A DNA stretch of 64,000 nucleotides. Source: Rufibacter sp. XAAS-G3-1 (GTDB lineage Bacteria > Bacteroidota > Bacteroidia > Cytophagales > Hymenobacteraceae). The notes below the pieces were generated by a model, which was given only the letters and a program-made list of their open reading frames with translations, did no database searches and was not told the origin of the DNA. The position numbers and the translations under genes were made by a program. Shown one piece after another: positions 1-10,962 of this stretch; the stretch's first letter is position 1, and each line of letters opens with the position of its first letter. The stretch covers positions 310,001 to 374,000 of the forward strand of contig NZ_JABFAM010000006.1 of assembly GCF_013623775.1 (NCBI RefSeq), in the 5' to 3' direction.

Positions 1-227
1 TGCGCGTGCGCGATAACCAGCTGTTCTTCAATCCATTTATCCCAGCTGGCTGGAGTTCTTATTCCTTCAAGATCCGGTTCAGGGGCCACCTGCTCAACAT
101 CAAGGTAACCAAGGAGAACGTGCAGATGGAGAACCAGCACGAGGCCGCCCTCACACTCAACGTGTTTGACCAAGCCGTGGAAATCAAGGCCAATGGCAAG
201 GCCGAGATCGCGCACCAGTTGGCGTAA
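1..227 (+). CDS. GH65 family glycoside phosphorylase/hydrolase, C-terminal end only
   Basis: The reading frame is open from the window edge to a TAA at 225-227, so only about the last 74 residues are seen. They match the C-terminal beta-sandwich domain of glycoside hydrolase family 65 (maltose, trehalose or kojibiose phosphorylases): a proline-rich strand followed by a conserved Phe-Arg-Gly-His strand ending in hydrophobic beta strands. GH65 enzymes usually phosphorolyse alpha-glucosides in the cytoplasm. The position directly before a GH13 amylase and a sugar MFS transporter fits maltodextrin use. The catalytic domain lies outside the window, so substrate cannot be stated. Family assignment is good; exact enzyme unknown. 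Confidence 0.72.
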   Translation, partial: RVRDNQLFFNPFIPAGWSSYSFKIRFRGHLLNIKVTKENVQMENQHEAALTLNVFDQAVEIKANGKAEIAHQLA

Positions 228-241
228 AAAGACCTCACCCT

Positions 242-268
242 AACTCCCTCTCCCGCGGAGAGGGAGTT
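242..268 (+). terminator. Intrinsic terminator after the GH65 gene
   Basis: Two 12-base arms (242-253 and 257-268) pair perfectly around a 3-base loop and are followed by a short T run. It lies 14 bases after the GH65 stop codon. A copy of the p palindrome family (about 281-316) follows at once. Confidence 0.6.
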
Positions 269-327
269 TTCAGCAGTTGCGTTTAGGCGCTGTTTTTTAG
301 AAAACGAGCCTAAAACAGAAAGTTCTT

Positions 328-472
328 CCCTTTGGCGCGAGACTAAAGTCTCGTGACCTGGGATGAAGCGAGTCTCCAGACTCGCCGGGGATTACGAACC
401 GGAATATGTGAAAAGGGTGTCTGGAGACTCCCAACATCCCAGGTCACGAGTCTGGAGACTCGCGCCAAAGGG
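328..472. repeat. Long imperfect inverted repeat between GH65 and amylase genes
   Basis: Arms 328-363 and 437-472 are 36 bases each and differ at only about four positions. Inside them the short palindrome of the type GAGTCTCCAGACTC recurs, at about 370-383 and again in the right arm. The whole can fold as one long hairpin of about 145 nt. It has no coding sense and resembles a dispersed intergenic repeat. Confidence 0.7.
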
Positions 473-508
473 AAACTTGCTACGCGCTACCAGTTACGAT
501 AAAACCAC

Positions 509-2398
509 ATGAGAAAAACCAAGGCCCAACGTCCGCTTCTGTCTCTGGTGCTGCTGGCAGCGCTGGAGGCGGGCTGTACCTCCACCGCGCCCACGGGCAA
601 TAGTAGTTCAGACTCTAACACATCAGAAACCGCCATGACGCAACCTGGGCAAACCACTGACCCCAACACCACCGGGGAAGAAGTGCAGGATCACAAGCTG
701 GTCATTTACCAGATGATGACGCGCCTGTTCGGGAACCAGAAAACGCTGAACAAAACTTACGGCACCCTCCAGGAAAACGGCGTGGGCAAGTTCCATGACA
801 TCACCCACCAAGCCCTACGGGAAATCAAGAAGCTGGGGGCCACGCACGTGTGGTACACTGGCGTGCTGGAACACGCCACCATGACCAACTACACTAAATT
901 CGGGATTCCGCTGGACGATGCCGACGTGGTGAAAGGCCGCGCCGGCTCGCCGTACGCCATCAAAGATTACTATGACGTGAACCCAGACCTGGCGGTAGAC
1001 GTGCGCAAGCGGATGGCGGAGTTTGAGGCGCTGGTGCAACGCACCCATGCTAACGGCCTGAAAGTCATTGTCGATTTCGTGCCCAACCACGTAGCCCGCA
1101 AGTACAGTTCAGATGCCAAACCAGCGGGCGTGGAAGACTTCGGGGCGAAGGATGACCACACGGTTGCCTTCAAACCCAACAATAACTTCTATTACCTGCC
1201 GGGCCAGGAACTGCAGGTTCCCGCCGCCAACAATCCTTTGGGAGCCGCGTTGAAAGGCCCGCAGGAAAACGGCCGGTTTTCTGAAAACCCCGCCAAAGCA
1301 TCTGGCAACGACGTGTTCAGCGCCTCGCCCAGCGTAGACGATTGGTTTGAGACCGTGAAACTGAACTACGGGGTAGACATCCAGAACAACCGCACCAAGC
1401 ACTTCGCCCCCATCCCCGATACCTGGCACAAGATGCGCGACATCCTGCTCTACTGGGCGGGCAAAGGGGCCGATGGATTCCGCTGTGACATGGCCGAGAT
1501 GGTGCCGGTGGAATTCTGGGCCTGGGTTATTCCGCAGGTGAAAGCCCAGCACCCAGACCTCAAATTCATCGCTGAGATCTACAACCCCAAAGAGTACCGC
1601 AACTACCTCCAGAACGGGAAGTTTGATTACCTCTATGACAAGGTGGGCTTGTATGACGGCGTACGCCGATTGATGGAAAACCGCGGCAAAGGCAATACCC
1701 AGGAGATCACCAGCGCGTGGCGCGAGGAAAGCCGCGGCATCTCCAGCCACATGCTCCGTTTCCTGGAAAACCATGACGAGCAACGCATTGCCTCTGCTGA
1801 ATTTGCGGGCACTCCCTTGGCGGGTATTCCGGCCATGACGCTAAGCGCTACCTTGGGCAGTGGCCCGGTAATGGTGTATTTTGGGCAGGAAGTGGGCGAG
1901 CCCGGCAAAGGCCATGAAGGTTTCCAGGGCGAAGACGGCCGCACCACCATCTTTGACTATTGGGGCGTACCCGCGCACCAGGCCTGGATGAACGGCGGCA
2001 AATTTGACGGCGGCAAACTCACCCATGCTCAACAGCAACTGCGTGAGTTCTACTCCAAATTGCTCAACCTCAGCACCAGCCGCGAAGCCATCCGGAAAGG
2101 AAAGTTCTATGCGCTTACCGCAGCACAGAATGCCGCCCCGGCGGGCGTGTACGCGTATCTGCGCCACACGGCCCAGGAGCAGGTTCTGGTTTTGGTGAAC
2201 TTTAACCGGGAAGCGGCTAACTACGCATTGGCTTTACCGCCATCGGCTTTAGCCGCCATGAATTTGGATAACAAAGGATCCTTCATTTTACAGGATCTGC
2301 TCACCAACACCCCACCGCTGTTCTTTCAGCCATCTGTGAAAACCAGCATTACGTTGGCGCCACTGAGTGCGCACGTGTTTTTATTGCAGAAGAAATAA
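509..2398 (+). CDS. GH13 alpha-amylase family protein, probable surface lipoprotein
   Basis: A 629-residue glycoside hydrolase family 13 protein, expected to cut alpha-1,4-glucans. The four GH13 motifs are present: VIVDFVPNH near residues 186-194, GFRCD with nucleophile Asp327, FIAEI with acid/base Glu356, and ENHD with Asp423. The N terminus has a basic start, a Leu/Ala-rich core and Cys23 in a loose lipobox (LEAGC), followed by a Ser/Thr/Asn-rich tether. This suggests lipid anchoring, although Glu at -3 is not canonical. The C-terminal 80 residues look like the usual all-beta domain. It lies 127 bp upstream of the MFS gene on the same strand. Likely job: surface or periplasmic processing of maltodextrins. 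Confidence 0.85.
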   Translation: MRKTKAQRPLLSLVLLAALEAGCTSTAPTGNSSSDSNTSETAMTQPGQTTDPNTTGEEVQDHKLVIYQMMTRLFGNQKTLNKTYGTLQENGVGKFHDITHQALREIKKLGATHVWYTGVLEHATMTNYTKFGIPLDDADVVKGRAGSPYAIKDYYDVNPDLAVDVRKRMAEFEALVQRTHANGLKVIVDFVPNHVARKYSSDAKPAGVEDFGAKDDHTVAFKPNNNFYYLPGQELQVPAANNPLGAALKGPQENGRFSENPAKASGNDVFSASPSVDDWFETVKLNYGVDIQNNRTKHFAPIPDTWHKMRDILLYWAGKGADGFRCDMAEMVPVEFWAWVIPQVKAQHPDLKFIAEIYNPKEYRNYLQNGKFDYLYDKVGLYDGVRRLMENRGKGNTQEITSAWREESRGISSHMLRFLENHDEQRIASAEFAGTPLAGIPAMTLSATLGSGPVMVYFGQEVGEPGKGHEGFQGEDGRTTIFDYWGVPAHQAWMNGGKFDGGKLTHAQQQLREFYSKLLNLSTSREAIRKGKFYALTAAQNAAPAGVYAYLRHTAQEQVLVLVNFNREAANYALALPPSALAAMNLDNKGSFILQDLLTNTPPLFFQPSVKTSITLAPLSAHVFLLQKK

Positions 2399-2525
2399 AA
2401 GAAGCATTTTAAGACCTCACCGGTCTACTTTTCATCACTAGCCTTTCTGACCTGATTTTCTGAAAATATAGCAGAAACGGGATGAACCTAACAGACAAAC
2501 AAACCTTTTAAATATCTCTTTGCCC

Positions 2526-3851
2526 ATGGCACAAACAATCTCGGCGCAAGCCAAACCTCGTCTGAGTTTCTGGCAAATCTGGAACATGAGTTTCGGGTTT
2601 ATGGGCATTCAATTCGGGTTCGCGTTGCAGAACGCGAACGTGAGCCGCATCTTTGAGACCTTGGGCGGTACCGAAATCGCTCTTTACTGGCTGGCGGCCC
2701 CCGTGACGGGACTGTTGGTGCAGCCCATCATCGGGTACCTGAGTGATCGTACCTGGAGTCCGGTTTTCGGGCGACGCAAGCCCTTCTTCATGGTGGGGGC
2801 TTTGCTGGCTTCGCTGTCGCTGTTTGCAATGCCAAATTCGTCGGTGCTTTGGATGGCGGTGGGGATGCTCTGGATTCTGGATTCCTCTATCAACATCTCC
2901 ATGGAACCGTTCCGGGCGCTGGTGGGCGATCTGCTTCCCTCTGAGCAGCGGACGAGAGGGTTTGCCACCCAGACGTTCTTTATCGGGATAGGCGCGGTGG
3001 TGGCCTCTTCCCTGCCCTGGATTTTCAATAACTGGATAGGGCTGCCCAACACCGCCCCGGCGGGCGAAATTCCGCCCTCGGTGAAGTGGGCGTTTTACAG
3101 CGGCGGCGTGGTGTTCTTTTTGGCGGTGCTCTGGACGGTGGTGAAAACAAAGGAATATCCGCCCGAAGACCTGGAGGAATTCCACCGGGAGAACAATGAG
3201 ACTACCTTTTGGCAAGGTGTTTCTGAAACCTTCTTCGGGATTTTCAGGATGCCCAAGACCATGCTGCAGTTGGCTTTGGTGCAGTTCTTTACGTGGTTTG
3301 CGCTGTTCGCGATGTGGATTTTCACCACGCCCGCCGTCACCAGCCACGTGTACGGCGCCTCTGACACCACCTCCAAACTCTACAACGAAGGAGCCGACTG
3401 GGTAGGCATCTGTTTCGCGGTGTACAACGGCATCTCGGCCATCTTTGCCTTCGTGTTACCCGTCATCGCCCAGAAAACCAGCCGTAAGATGACGCATCTG
3501 CTCTGTTTGGTGATTGGCGGGATAGGATTGATCTCCATTTACTTTATCTCTAACCCTACCCTGCTGTTAGTTTCCATGGTGGGCGTAGGCATTGCCTGGG
3601 CGAGTATCCTTACCATGCCGTACGCGATTTTAGCTGGTTCTTTGCCCGCCAAGCGCATGGGGTACTACATGGGCGTCTTCAACTTCTTCATCGTGATTCC
3701 ACAGATTGTGGCCGGTTCCCTGCTGGATTTCATCAACAAGAACATCTTCCACGGCGAATCTATCTACGTGTTGGTGGTGGGCGGTTGCTCCATGATTTTC
3801 GCTGGTTTCCTGACCCTGATGGTGAAAGATGTGGATGAGAAAACTGTTTGA
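2526..3851 (+). CDS. MFS sugar transporter (maltose/sucrose type)
   Basis: A 441-residue integral membrane protein with about twelve hydrophobic segments. It carries the MFS loop motif as GYLSDRTWSPVFGRRKP (about residues 70-90) and the opening SFWQIWNMSFGFMGIQFGF found in SLC45-like sugar carriers of Bacteroidota. Start: an in-frame TTG lies at 2520, but the ATG at 2526 is preferred. It follows the GH13 lipoprotein gene on the same strand, and a strong bidirectional terminator follows it. In such loci this carrier is thought to move maltose or short maltodextrins across the inner membrane for a cytoplasmic phosphorylase, which fits the GH65 gene. Substrate is inferred from context. Confidence 0.82.
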   Translation: MAQTISAQAKPRLSFWQIWNMSFGFMGIQFGFALQNANVSRIFETLGGTEIALYWLAAPVTGLLVQPIIGYLSDRTWSPVFGRRKPFFMVGALLASLSLFAMPNSSVLWMAVGMLWILDSSINISMEPFRALVGDLLPSEQRTRGFATQTFFIGIGAVVASSLPWIFNNWIGLPNTAPAGEIPPSVKWAFYSGGVVFFLAVLWTVVKTKEYPPEDLEEFHRENNETTFWQGVSETFFGIFRMPKTMLQLALVQFFTWFALFAMWIFTTPAVTSHVYGASDTTSKLYNEGADWVGICFAVYNGISAIFAFVLPVIAQKTSRKMTHLLCLVIGGIGLISIYFISNPTLLLVSMVGVGIAWASILTMPYAILAGSLPAKRMGYYMGVFNFFIVIPQIVAGSLLDFINKNIFHGESIYVLVVGGCSMIFAGFLTLMVKDVDEKTV

Positions 3852-3872
3852 TTTCAGTTTCATTTTATGAAT

Positions 3873-3905
3873 GAAGAAGCCCGAGGCAGTGCCTCGGGCT
3901 TCTTC
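3873..3905. terminator. Bidirectional intrinsic terminator between convergent genes
   Basis: A perfect 15-base hairpin (3873-3887 paired with 3891-3905, 3-base loop) lies between the convergent MFS and GH13 genes. A p-family palindrome (about 3907-3943) follows immediately. Confidence 0.85.
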
Positions 3906-3961
3906 TGTTTTGGGCCTGTTTTCAGGAAAAATGCCTTAAAACGTAAACAGACTTGAGGCAA

Positions 3962-5530
3962 TCACTTCTTTAGAACCGCAGTACTGTAGGCAGGAAGCGT
4001 GAGTGAGGCTTTATTCAGTTTAGCCTGCTTGGTTTTGAAGAACAGTTTATCGTAACCGTTTAGATTCTCTGGCAGACGCACCGTGATGTCTGTACCAGAG
4101 AGATTGTGCAGCACCAGCAAGGATTCATCTTCGTGCACCCGAGTAAAGGCGCTTACCGCTTTGTTCTCAAAGGCAACCGGTTCAAGCTTTCCGTAGGTCA
4201 GGGCCTTGCTTTGGTTCCGCAGGCTGATCATCGTCTTGTAATGCGTGTAGATAGAGTTCTTGTCCTTCTGCTGGGCGGCTAGCGGCGCAACGGTGGCCTC
4301 GGTGGTGTAAACGGGTTTTAGCCAGGTAGTGCGATTTTTGTCTTTGGCTTTGGAATCCCACAGGAACGGTTCTCTAATTTGCTCATCGGGCTTTTTACCC
4401 GTCATGCCTATTTCTTCGCCGTAGTACAGATAAGGAGAACCCGGCAAGGTAAGCAACAACGAGGCGGCCATCTTGGCTTTGTTCACGTCATTGTTGAGCG
4501 TACTCATGATGCGGTTCTGGTCGTGGTTGCTCAGGATGGTGGCGTCTATGAAATCTGGGTTCACGGACTGGTAGAAGTTGGTGATCTTGGCATGTTTGAT
4601 GGCCAGCGAATCTCCCCGGCCTTCGGTCACCGCTTGGGGGATCACCCAGCTCATCTCAAAGTTGAACAAGGCAGGCAGGCCTTTCAGGTACGGGGCCACT
4701 ATATCGGCGGGGGCCCACACCTCTCCTACCAGGTACACGTCTTTGTTCGCTTTCAGCATTTCGCTCCGGAAATACACCCACCATTGGTGGTTATCGAAAG
4801 GCCGTTCGTCGGGAAAAATGTGGCGGGCGGCGTCTAGCCGGAACCCGTCTACGCCTATCTCTGAGAACCAGAAGCGGCCAATCTTAAAGACCTCCTCGCG
4901 CAGTTTGGGGCTGTCGAAGTTCAGGTCGGGCATGCCGTCATAGAAGTAGCCGTAGTAGAGGTAATCGCTGCCCTCCACTTTGTGCCAGTGCCGGGTGTTG
5001 TCAGAATCTGCTCCGGTGGGCCTGCCCTCCTTCTGGGTCTGCGGGTCGTTTTTATGTGTCCAGACGTAATAGTCGCGGTACGGACTGTTCTCGTTCTTGA
5101 CGGCATCCTTAAACCAAGGGTGCTGGCTGGAGGAATGGTTCAGTACCATGTCCATCACCACTTTGATGTTGCGTTGGTGGGCCTGGTTGATAAACTCCCT
5201 GAAGTCTGCCATGGTGCCGTAGTCCGGGTGAATGCCGTAATAGTCGGTCACGTCGTATTTGTGGTAAGACGGCGAGGGGTTGATGGGCATCAGCCAGACC
5301 GCTCCCACGCCCAGGTTCTTCAGGTAGTCCAGCTTGGAGGTCATGCCTTTGATGTCGCCAATGCCGTCGCCGTTAGAATCAGCGAAGGACTGCACGAAGA
5401 TTTCATAGGTGATGCCCCGGGGCCATTGGCTTACTTTCTTCTCCTGCGCCTGTAGCGCTTCTGGAGCGCCCAAGGTGCCGAGGGAAATCAACAACGAAAG
5501 GGCAAGGTGTGCTAAGGTAGGCTTTTTCAT
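3962..5530 (-). CDS. GH13 alpha-amylase / oligoglucosidase, secreted
   Basis: A 522-residue GH13 enzyme with a signal peptide of about 28 residues (MKK start, Leu-rich core, ALQAQ cleavage region). Seen motifs: calcium-type loop DSNGDGIGD at 51-59, VVMDMVLNH near 124-132, GFRLD with nucleophile Asp233, LVGE with acid/base Glu270, and LSNHD with Asp337. The overall length and order fit the subfamily with oligo-1,6-glucosidase, neopullulanase and alpha-amylase members. No lipobox is seen, so a periplasmic location is likely. It is downstream of the GH97 gene on the same strand, separated by 224 bp holding two palindromes. Role: breakdown of imported maltodextrins. Exact linkage preference cannot be read. 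Confidence 0.88.
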   Translation of the reverse strand: MKKPTLAHLALSLLISLGTLGAPEALQAQEKKVSQWPRGITYEIFVQSFADSNGDGIGDIKGMTSKLDYLKNLGVGAVWLMPINPSPSYHKYDVTDYYGIHPDYGTMADFREFINQAHQRNIKVVMDMVLNHSSSQHPWFKDAVKNENSPYRDYYVWTHKNDPQTQKEGRPTGADSDNTRHWHKVEGSDYLYYGYFYDGMPDLNFDSPKLREEVFKIGRFWFSEIGVDGFRLDAARHIFPDERPFDNHQWWVYFRSEMLKANKDVYLVGEVWAPADIVAPYLKGLPALFNFEMSWVIPQAVTEGRGDSLAIKHAKITNFYQSVNPDFIDATILSNHDQNRIMSTLNNDVNKAKMAASLLLTLPGSPYLYYGEEIGMTGKKPDEQIREPFLWDSKAKDKNRTTWLKPVYTTEATVAPLAAQQKDKNSIYTHYKTMISLRNQSKALTYGKLEPVAFENKAVSAFTRVHEDESLLVLHNLSGTDITVRLPENLNGYDKLFFKTKQAKLNKASLTLPAYSTAVLKK

Positions 5531-5655
5531 GTAAGGAATTTAGGTTGGGTTGGAAGCTACTCCAGGGCAAGGCTGAGAAGGATAGCACCCCCACTTTCCA
5601 TCCTGCTCCTGCCACGGAGTAGCTTTCATTAAGGAATCAAGATTTGTTTTACTGC

Positions 5656-5752
5656 TGTTTTCAGCCTGTTTTTAGAAAAACAGCCCGAAAACGGGGTTCG
5701 TTTCTGTTTTCCGCCTGATTTCTGAAAAGCAGGCGGAAAACAGAAACGAACC
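5656..5752. repeat. Two adjacent palindromes between GH97 and GH13 genes
   Basis: The first palindrome (about 5656-5693) belongs to the p family. The second has perfect 23-base arms (5695-5717 and 5730-5752) and ends two bases from the GH97 stop codon. It could act as the terminator or as an mRNA-protecting hairpin for the upstream gene. Confidence 0.75.
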
Positions 5753-5754
5753 GC

Positions 5755-8195
<2,441 letters not shown>

Positions 8196-8236
8196 CAAGG
8201 AGGCTATCTCACCTGTAACTTGAGATAGCCTCCTTG
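8196..8236 (-). terminator. Intrinsic terminator after susE
   Basis: Perfect 16-base arms (8196-8211 and 8221-8236) with a 9-base loop. Reading on the minus strand, the hairpin is followed by a run of six T. It is 25 bases past the susE stop and 236 bp before GH97, so the susCDE mRNA probably ends here. Confidence 0.88.
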
Positions 8237-8261
8237 GCCTTATGTTAGATTACCTACTCAC

Positions 8262-9323
8262 CTATAGCTTTGTGAGCGTGTAGGCATTGTCCGCTAAGCT
8301 GAAGGTAATTCTGTAGGTACCCGCAGCAGGCACTTGTATATTATTATTGTCACTCTGGTTTAAGGTACCATTTGCCCCTCCGTAGTTGGTATCCCAAGCA
8401 TCGTTCAAACGGAACTTGAGGCCTCCCGCTTTCAGGTCTGTGGTGAGCGACCAGGTTTGCGTGCCATTGTTGTAGGTCATATCAGTATCTGCTGCATCCC
8501 AGCCCCCGGCAGTAGCATCCCCAATGATGCCCCAGCTATATTTAGCGGCGGTAAACGTGTTCTCGTTCAGATTTATAGTTAAACGATACATACCAACACC
8601 AGGCACGGATAAATTGTCAGGGGCCGATGTACTTACTTTACCGTTTCCGGCATCGCCGTAAGCAACAGTCCAGTTCTTGGCCGGTGTAATCTTAAACTCT
8701 AATGCATCATCACCCACAGTAGTAGGGAAGTTGATAACCCCAGAATAGATTCCATTGCTGGTAGGCGAAATCAAACTATCAGCAGTCTCAGGCTTCCAAT
8801 CTTGAGTTGGATCAGTAGACTGATATCCCCCAGGCACATACACAAATGAAATTAACGTGTAAGGGTTAACCGTCATGCTCACTACATTTGAATACACCGG
8901 TGCAATGGCATCAGAACCTGCAATTTGTGATTTTACCCGAGCTTCTACTGTGGAATTAATACCAGTAGGCAAGCTCATGGACAGTAACAGAGCATTAAAC
9001 TCCAATACGGTATAGCTTCTGCTTGAAATACCACCCCCTATGACTACCTCTTTAGGGTTGTCGAAATTACTTCCGGCAGGTGCCAATTGGATTGTATTGG
9101 TGGTAGCTGCATCAAAGCCAAAATCTGCTTCTGTCCAGGTGAAAGTGATGGCCTGGTCTGCTTCATTTTCTTTCTGCAAAGTCAATGTAGTGGCTGAAGC
9201 CGTAAAGGCAGCACCTGTTCCATCAGTATTGGCTATGATTCTTTCTTCTTCTTTCTCACAAGAGGAAAAAAAGAAAAGCAGCAGACCAAGCAGGCCTATA
9301 TTGCTTATTAAAGATGTTTTCAT
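8262..9323 (-). CDS. susE: SusE-like outer-membrane starch-binding lipoprotein
   Basis: A 353-residue lipoprotein with a short signal peptide and lipobox ending FSSC (Cys22). The N-terminal third matches the SusE domain, with the TWTEADFGFDAATT-type segment that places it on the cell surface. The C-terminal two thirds contain tandem starch-binding modules: a GIYSGVINFPTTVGD-type unit and then a WGIIGDATAGGWD unit, each ending in a strand that returns K-F-K/R. SusE proteins hold starch at the cell surface and are not enzymes. The gene is the last of the susC-susD-susE cluster, 31 bp after susD, and precedes a strong terminator. Confidence 0.88.
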   Translation of the reverse strand: MKTSLISNIGLLGLLLFFFSSCEKEEERIIANTDGTGAAFTASATTLTLQKENEADQAITFTWTEADFGFDAATTNTIQLAPAGSNFDNPKEVVIGGGISSRSYTVLEFNALLLSMSLPTGINSTVEARVKSQIAGSDAIAPVYSNVVSMTVNPYTLISFVYVPGGYQSTDPTQDWKPETADSLISPTSNGIYSGVINFPTTVGDDALEFKITPAKNWTVAYGDAGNGKVSTSAPDNLSVPGVGMYRLTINLNENTFTAAKYSWGIIGDATAGGWDAADTDMTYNNGTQTWSLTTDLKAGGLKFRLNDAWDTNYGGANGTLNQSDNNNIQVPAAGTYRITFSLADNAYTLTKL

Positions 9324-9354
9324 TTTTTTCTACTTTAAAAGTTCAGGAAATAGA

Positions 9355-10938
9355 TTAGTACCCTGGGTTTTGTTTCAGATTCATATTGGCGTTGATATCA
9401 GAAGCCGGGATAGGGAACAATCTATAGTCTTCGCTAACACCTCTTCCAGCTTTTACCCCACCTTTCCATGGCCACAGGTAGGCGTCAGTAGTAAACCTTC
9501 TATAACGGATCAGGTCTGTGCGACGGAATCCCTCCCAGTACAACTCACGGGCTCTTTCATCCAAAATAAAGTCTGTGGTAATGTTAGTGACGTTACCAGA
9601 TGTATTCCCATAAGCCCGGGTACGCAAGGCATTCACATACCCAATCGCGGTAGTCAAGTTTCCTCCGGTACCGCCACGTAGCACGGCTTCAGCATACACC
9701 AGGTACATTTCCGCTAAGCGGAACAAAGGGAAGTCAGTGGAAGTGAAGGTTCCGTTGGCAGACGGAGCAGGTACTCCACTAGAGGTAACATTTCTGAACT
9801 TGGTGACTTTTGGCCCCTCTGCAAATGCAGACGGATCATCCATTTCCAGTTTATCAATGAAGAACATGGCCCGCTTGTCTGTATTGCCACTATAGTCTGT
9901 GAAAGATAAGGGCAAGTTCTTGGTACCACGAACACCACCCCAGCCGCCATTAGGAACGCCAAATGCGGCAGGATTCATGGCGGCATTTATCGCGGCATTT
10001 ATCAAAAAAGTAGTCCCGCCAAAATTCTGGGTTTTTATGCCGTCATAGTTAATGGCCAGAATTGTTTCGCTATTATCAACATTGTTATCGGCCAGAAACA
10101 AATCTCTGTAATTGCTGTCAAGGGTATAGCCAGAAGTTATAACCTTGTTGGCATAGGTAATGGCGTCAGTATACCGGGCGGTGCCCGTATACACCTCAGC
10201 ATTCAGGTACAAACGCGCCAGCAAAGCCTGAACCGCCGCCTGATCGGCCCGGCCGTATTCATTCTGACGCGGCGCCGCCATTAAGGGCTCTATAGCCAAT
10301 AATTCAGTCTCTATGTATTTGAATAATTCAGCCCGGGAAATCTGCGGCGGAAAGTATTTCCCGATAGGGTCGTTTTCGGTTACGAAGGGCGGGTTGCCAA
10401 ACATATCCATTGCTACCCAATATTGAAAGGCCCTTAAAAAGCGCGCCTCCGCCTGGTATTTCCGGATAAGGTCTGCGTCTGCTCCTGAAATACCTCTTTC
10501 ACCTAGTTTAGCGTCAGAAGATTCTCTGATGAACTCATTAGCCATGGTAATCTGAAAGAAAATACGGTTGTATAATCCTGTTACTATGACATTACTGGCA
10601 GTCCAGTTCATGTTGTGAAAATCCTGGAGACCCGGGTCGTTCCAGGTTACGTGCGCCTCATCGGTGGTTAGTTCCTGCAAATTCCAGAATAGCCGCAGAA
10701 AATCTGAAGTACCCACGTCAATACCGGCCAAGTCTGAGGTACTGGCCCCACCGCTGCCAGATAAGGCATAGGCACCGTACACTTTGGCCAATACTTGTTT
10801 ATATCCTTCAGGGGTGCCATATACAATGGCGGAGGTAGTGGCATTGGTTGGAGTTAAATCCAGATCTTCATGGCAAGATGTAAGACAGCCTAGCACAATG
10901 GCTGATATACCTGTTGCTTTTATAAAAAATGTTCTCAT
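9355..10938 (-). CDS. susD: SusD/RagB family glycan-binding lipoprotein
   Basis: A 527-residue lipoprotein; Cys22 follows GCLTS. It shows the SusD/RagB pattern: an N-terminal segment with LDLTPTN, TPR-like helices including NYD and RAFQYW, and the C-terminal WEGFRRTDLIRY(R)RF motif near the end followed by LFPIP. SusD forms the lid of the SusC pore and selects glycans. It lies 24 bp downstream of susC and is surely cotranscribed with it. Context of SusE, GH97 and GH13 proteins argues for starch or maltodextrin as ligand. Confidence 0.94.
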   Translation of the reverse strand: MRTFFIKATGISAIVLGCLTSCHEDLDLTPTNATTSAIVYGTPEGYKQVLAKVYGAYALSGSGGASTSDLAGIDVGTSDFLRLFWNLQELTTDEAHVTWNDPGLQDFHNMNWTASNVIVTGLYNRIFFQITMANEFIRESSDAKLGERGISGADADLIRKYQAEARFLRAFQYWVAMDMFGNPPFVTENDPIGKYFPPQISRAELFKYIETELLAIEPLMAAPRQNEYGRADQAAVQALLARLYLNAEVYTGTARYTDAITYANKVITSGYTLDSNYRDLFLADNNVDNSETILAINYDGIKTQNFGGTTFLINAAINAAMNPAAFGVPNGGWGGVRGTKNLPLSFTDYSGNTDKRAMFFIDKLEMDDPSAFAEGPKVTKFRNVTSSGVPAPSANGTFTSTDFPLFRLAEMYLVYAEAVLRGGTGGNLTTAIGYVNALRTRAYGNTSGNVTNITTDFILDERARELYWEGFRRTDLIRYRRFTTDAYLWPWKGGVKAGRGVSEDYRLFPIPASDINANMNLKQNPGY

Positions 10939-10962
10939 TTCTTTGTCAAGTTTGATGATGGA

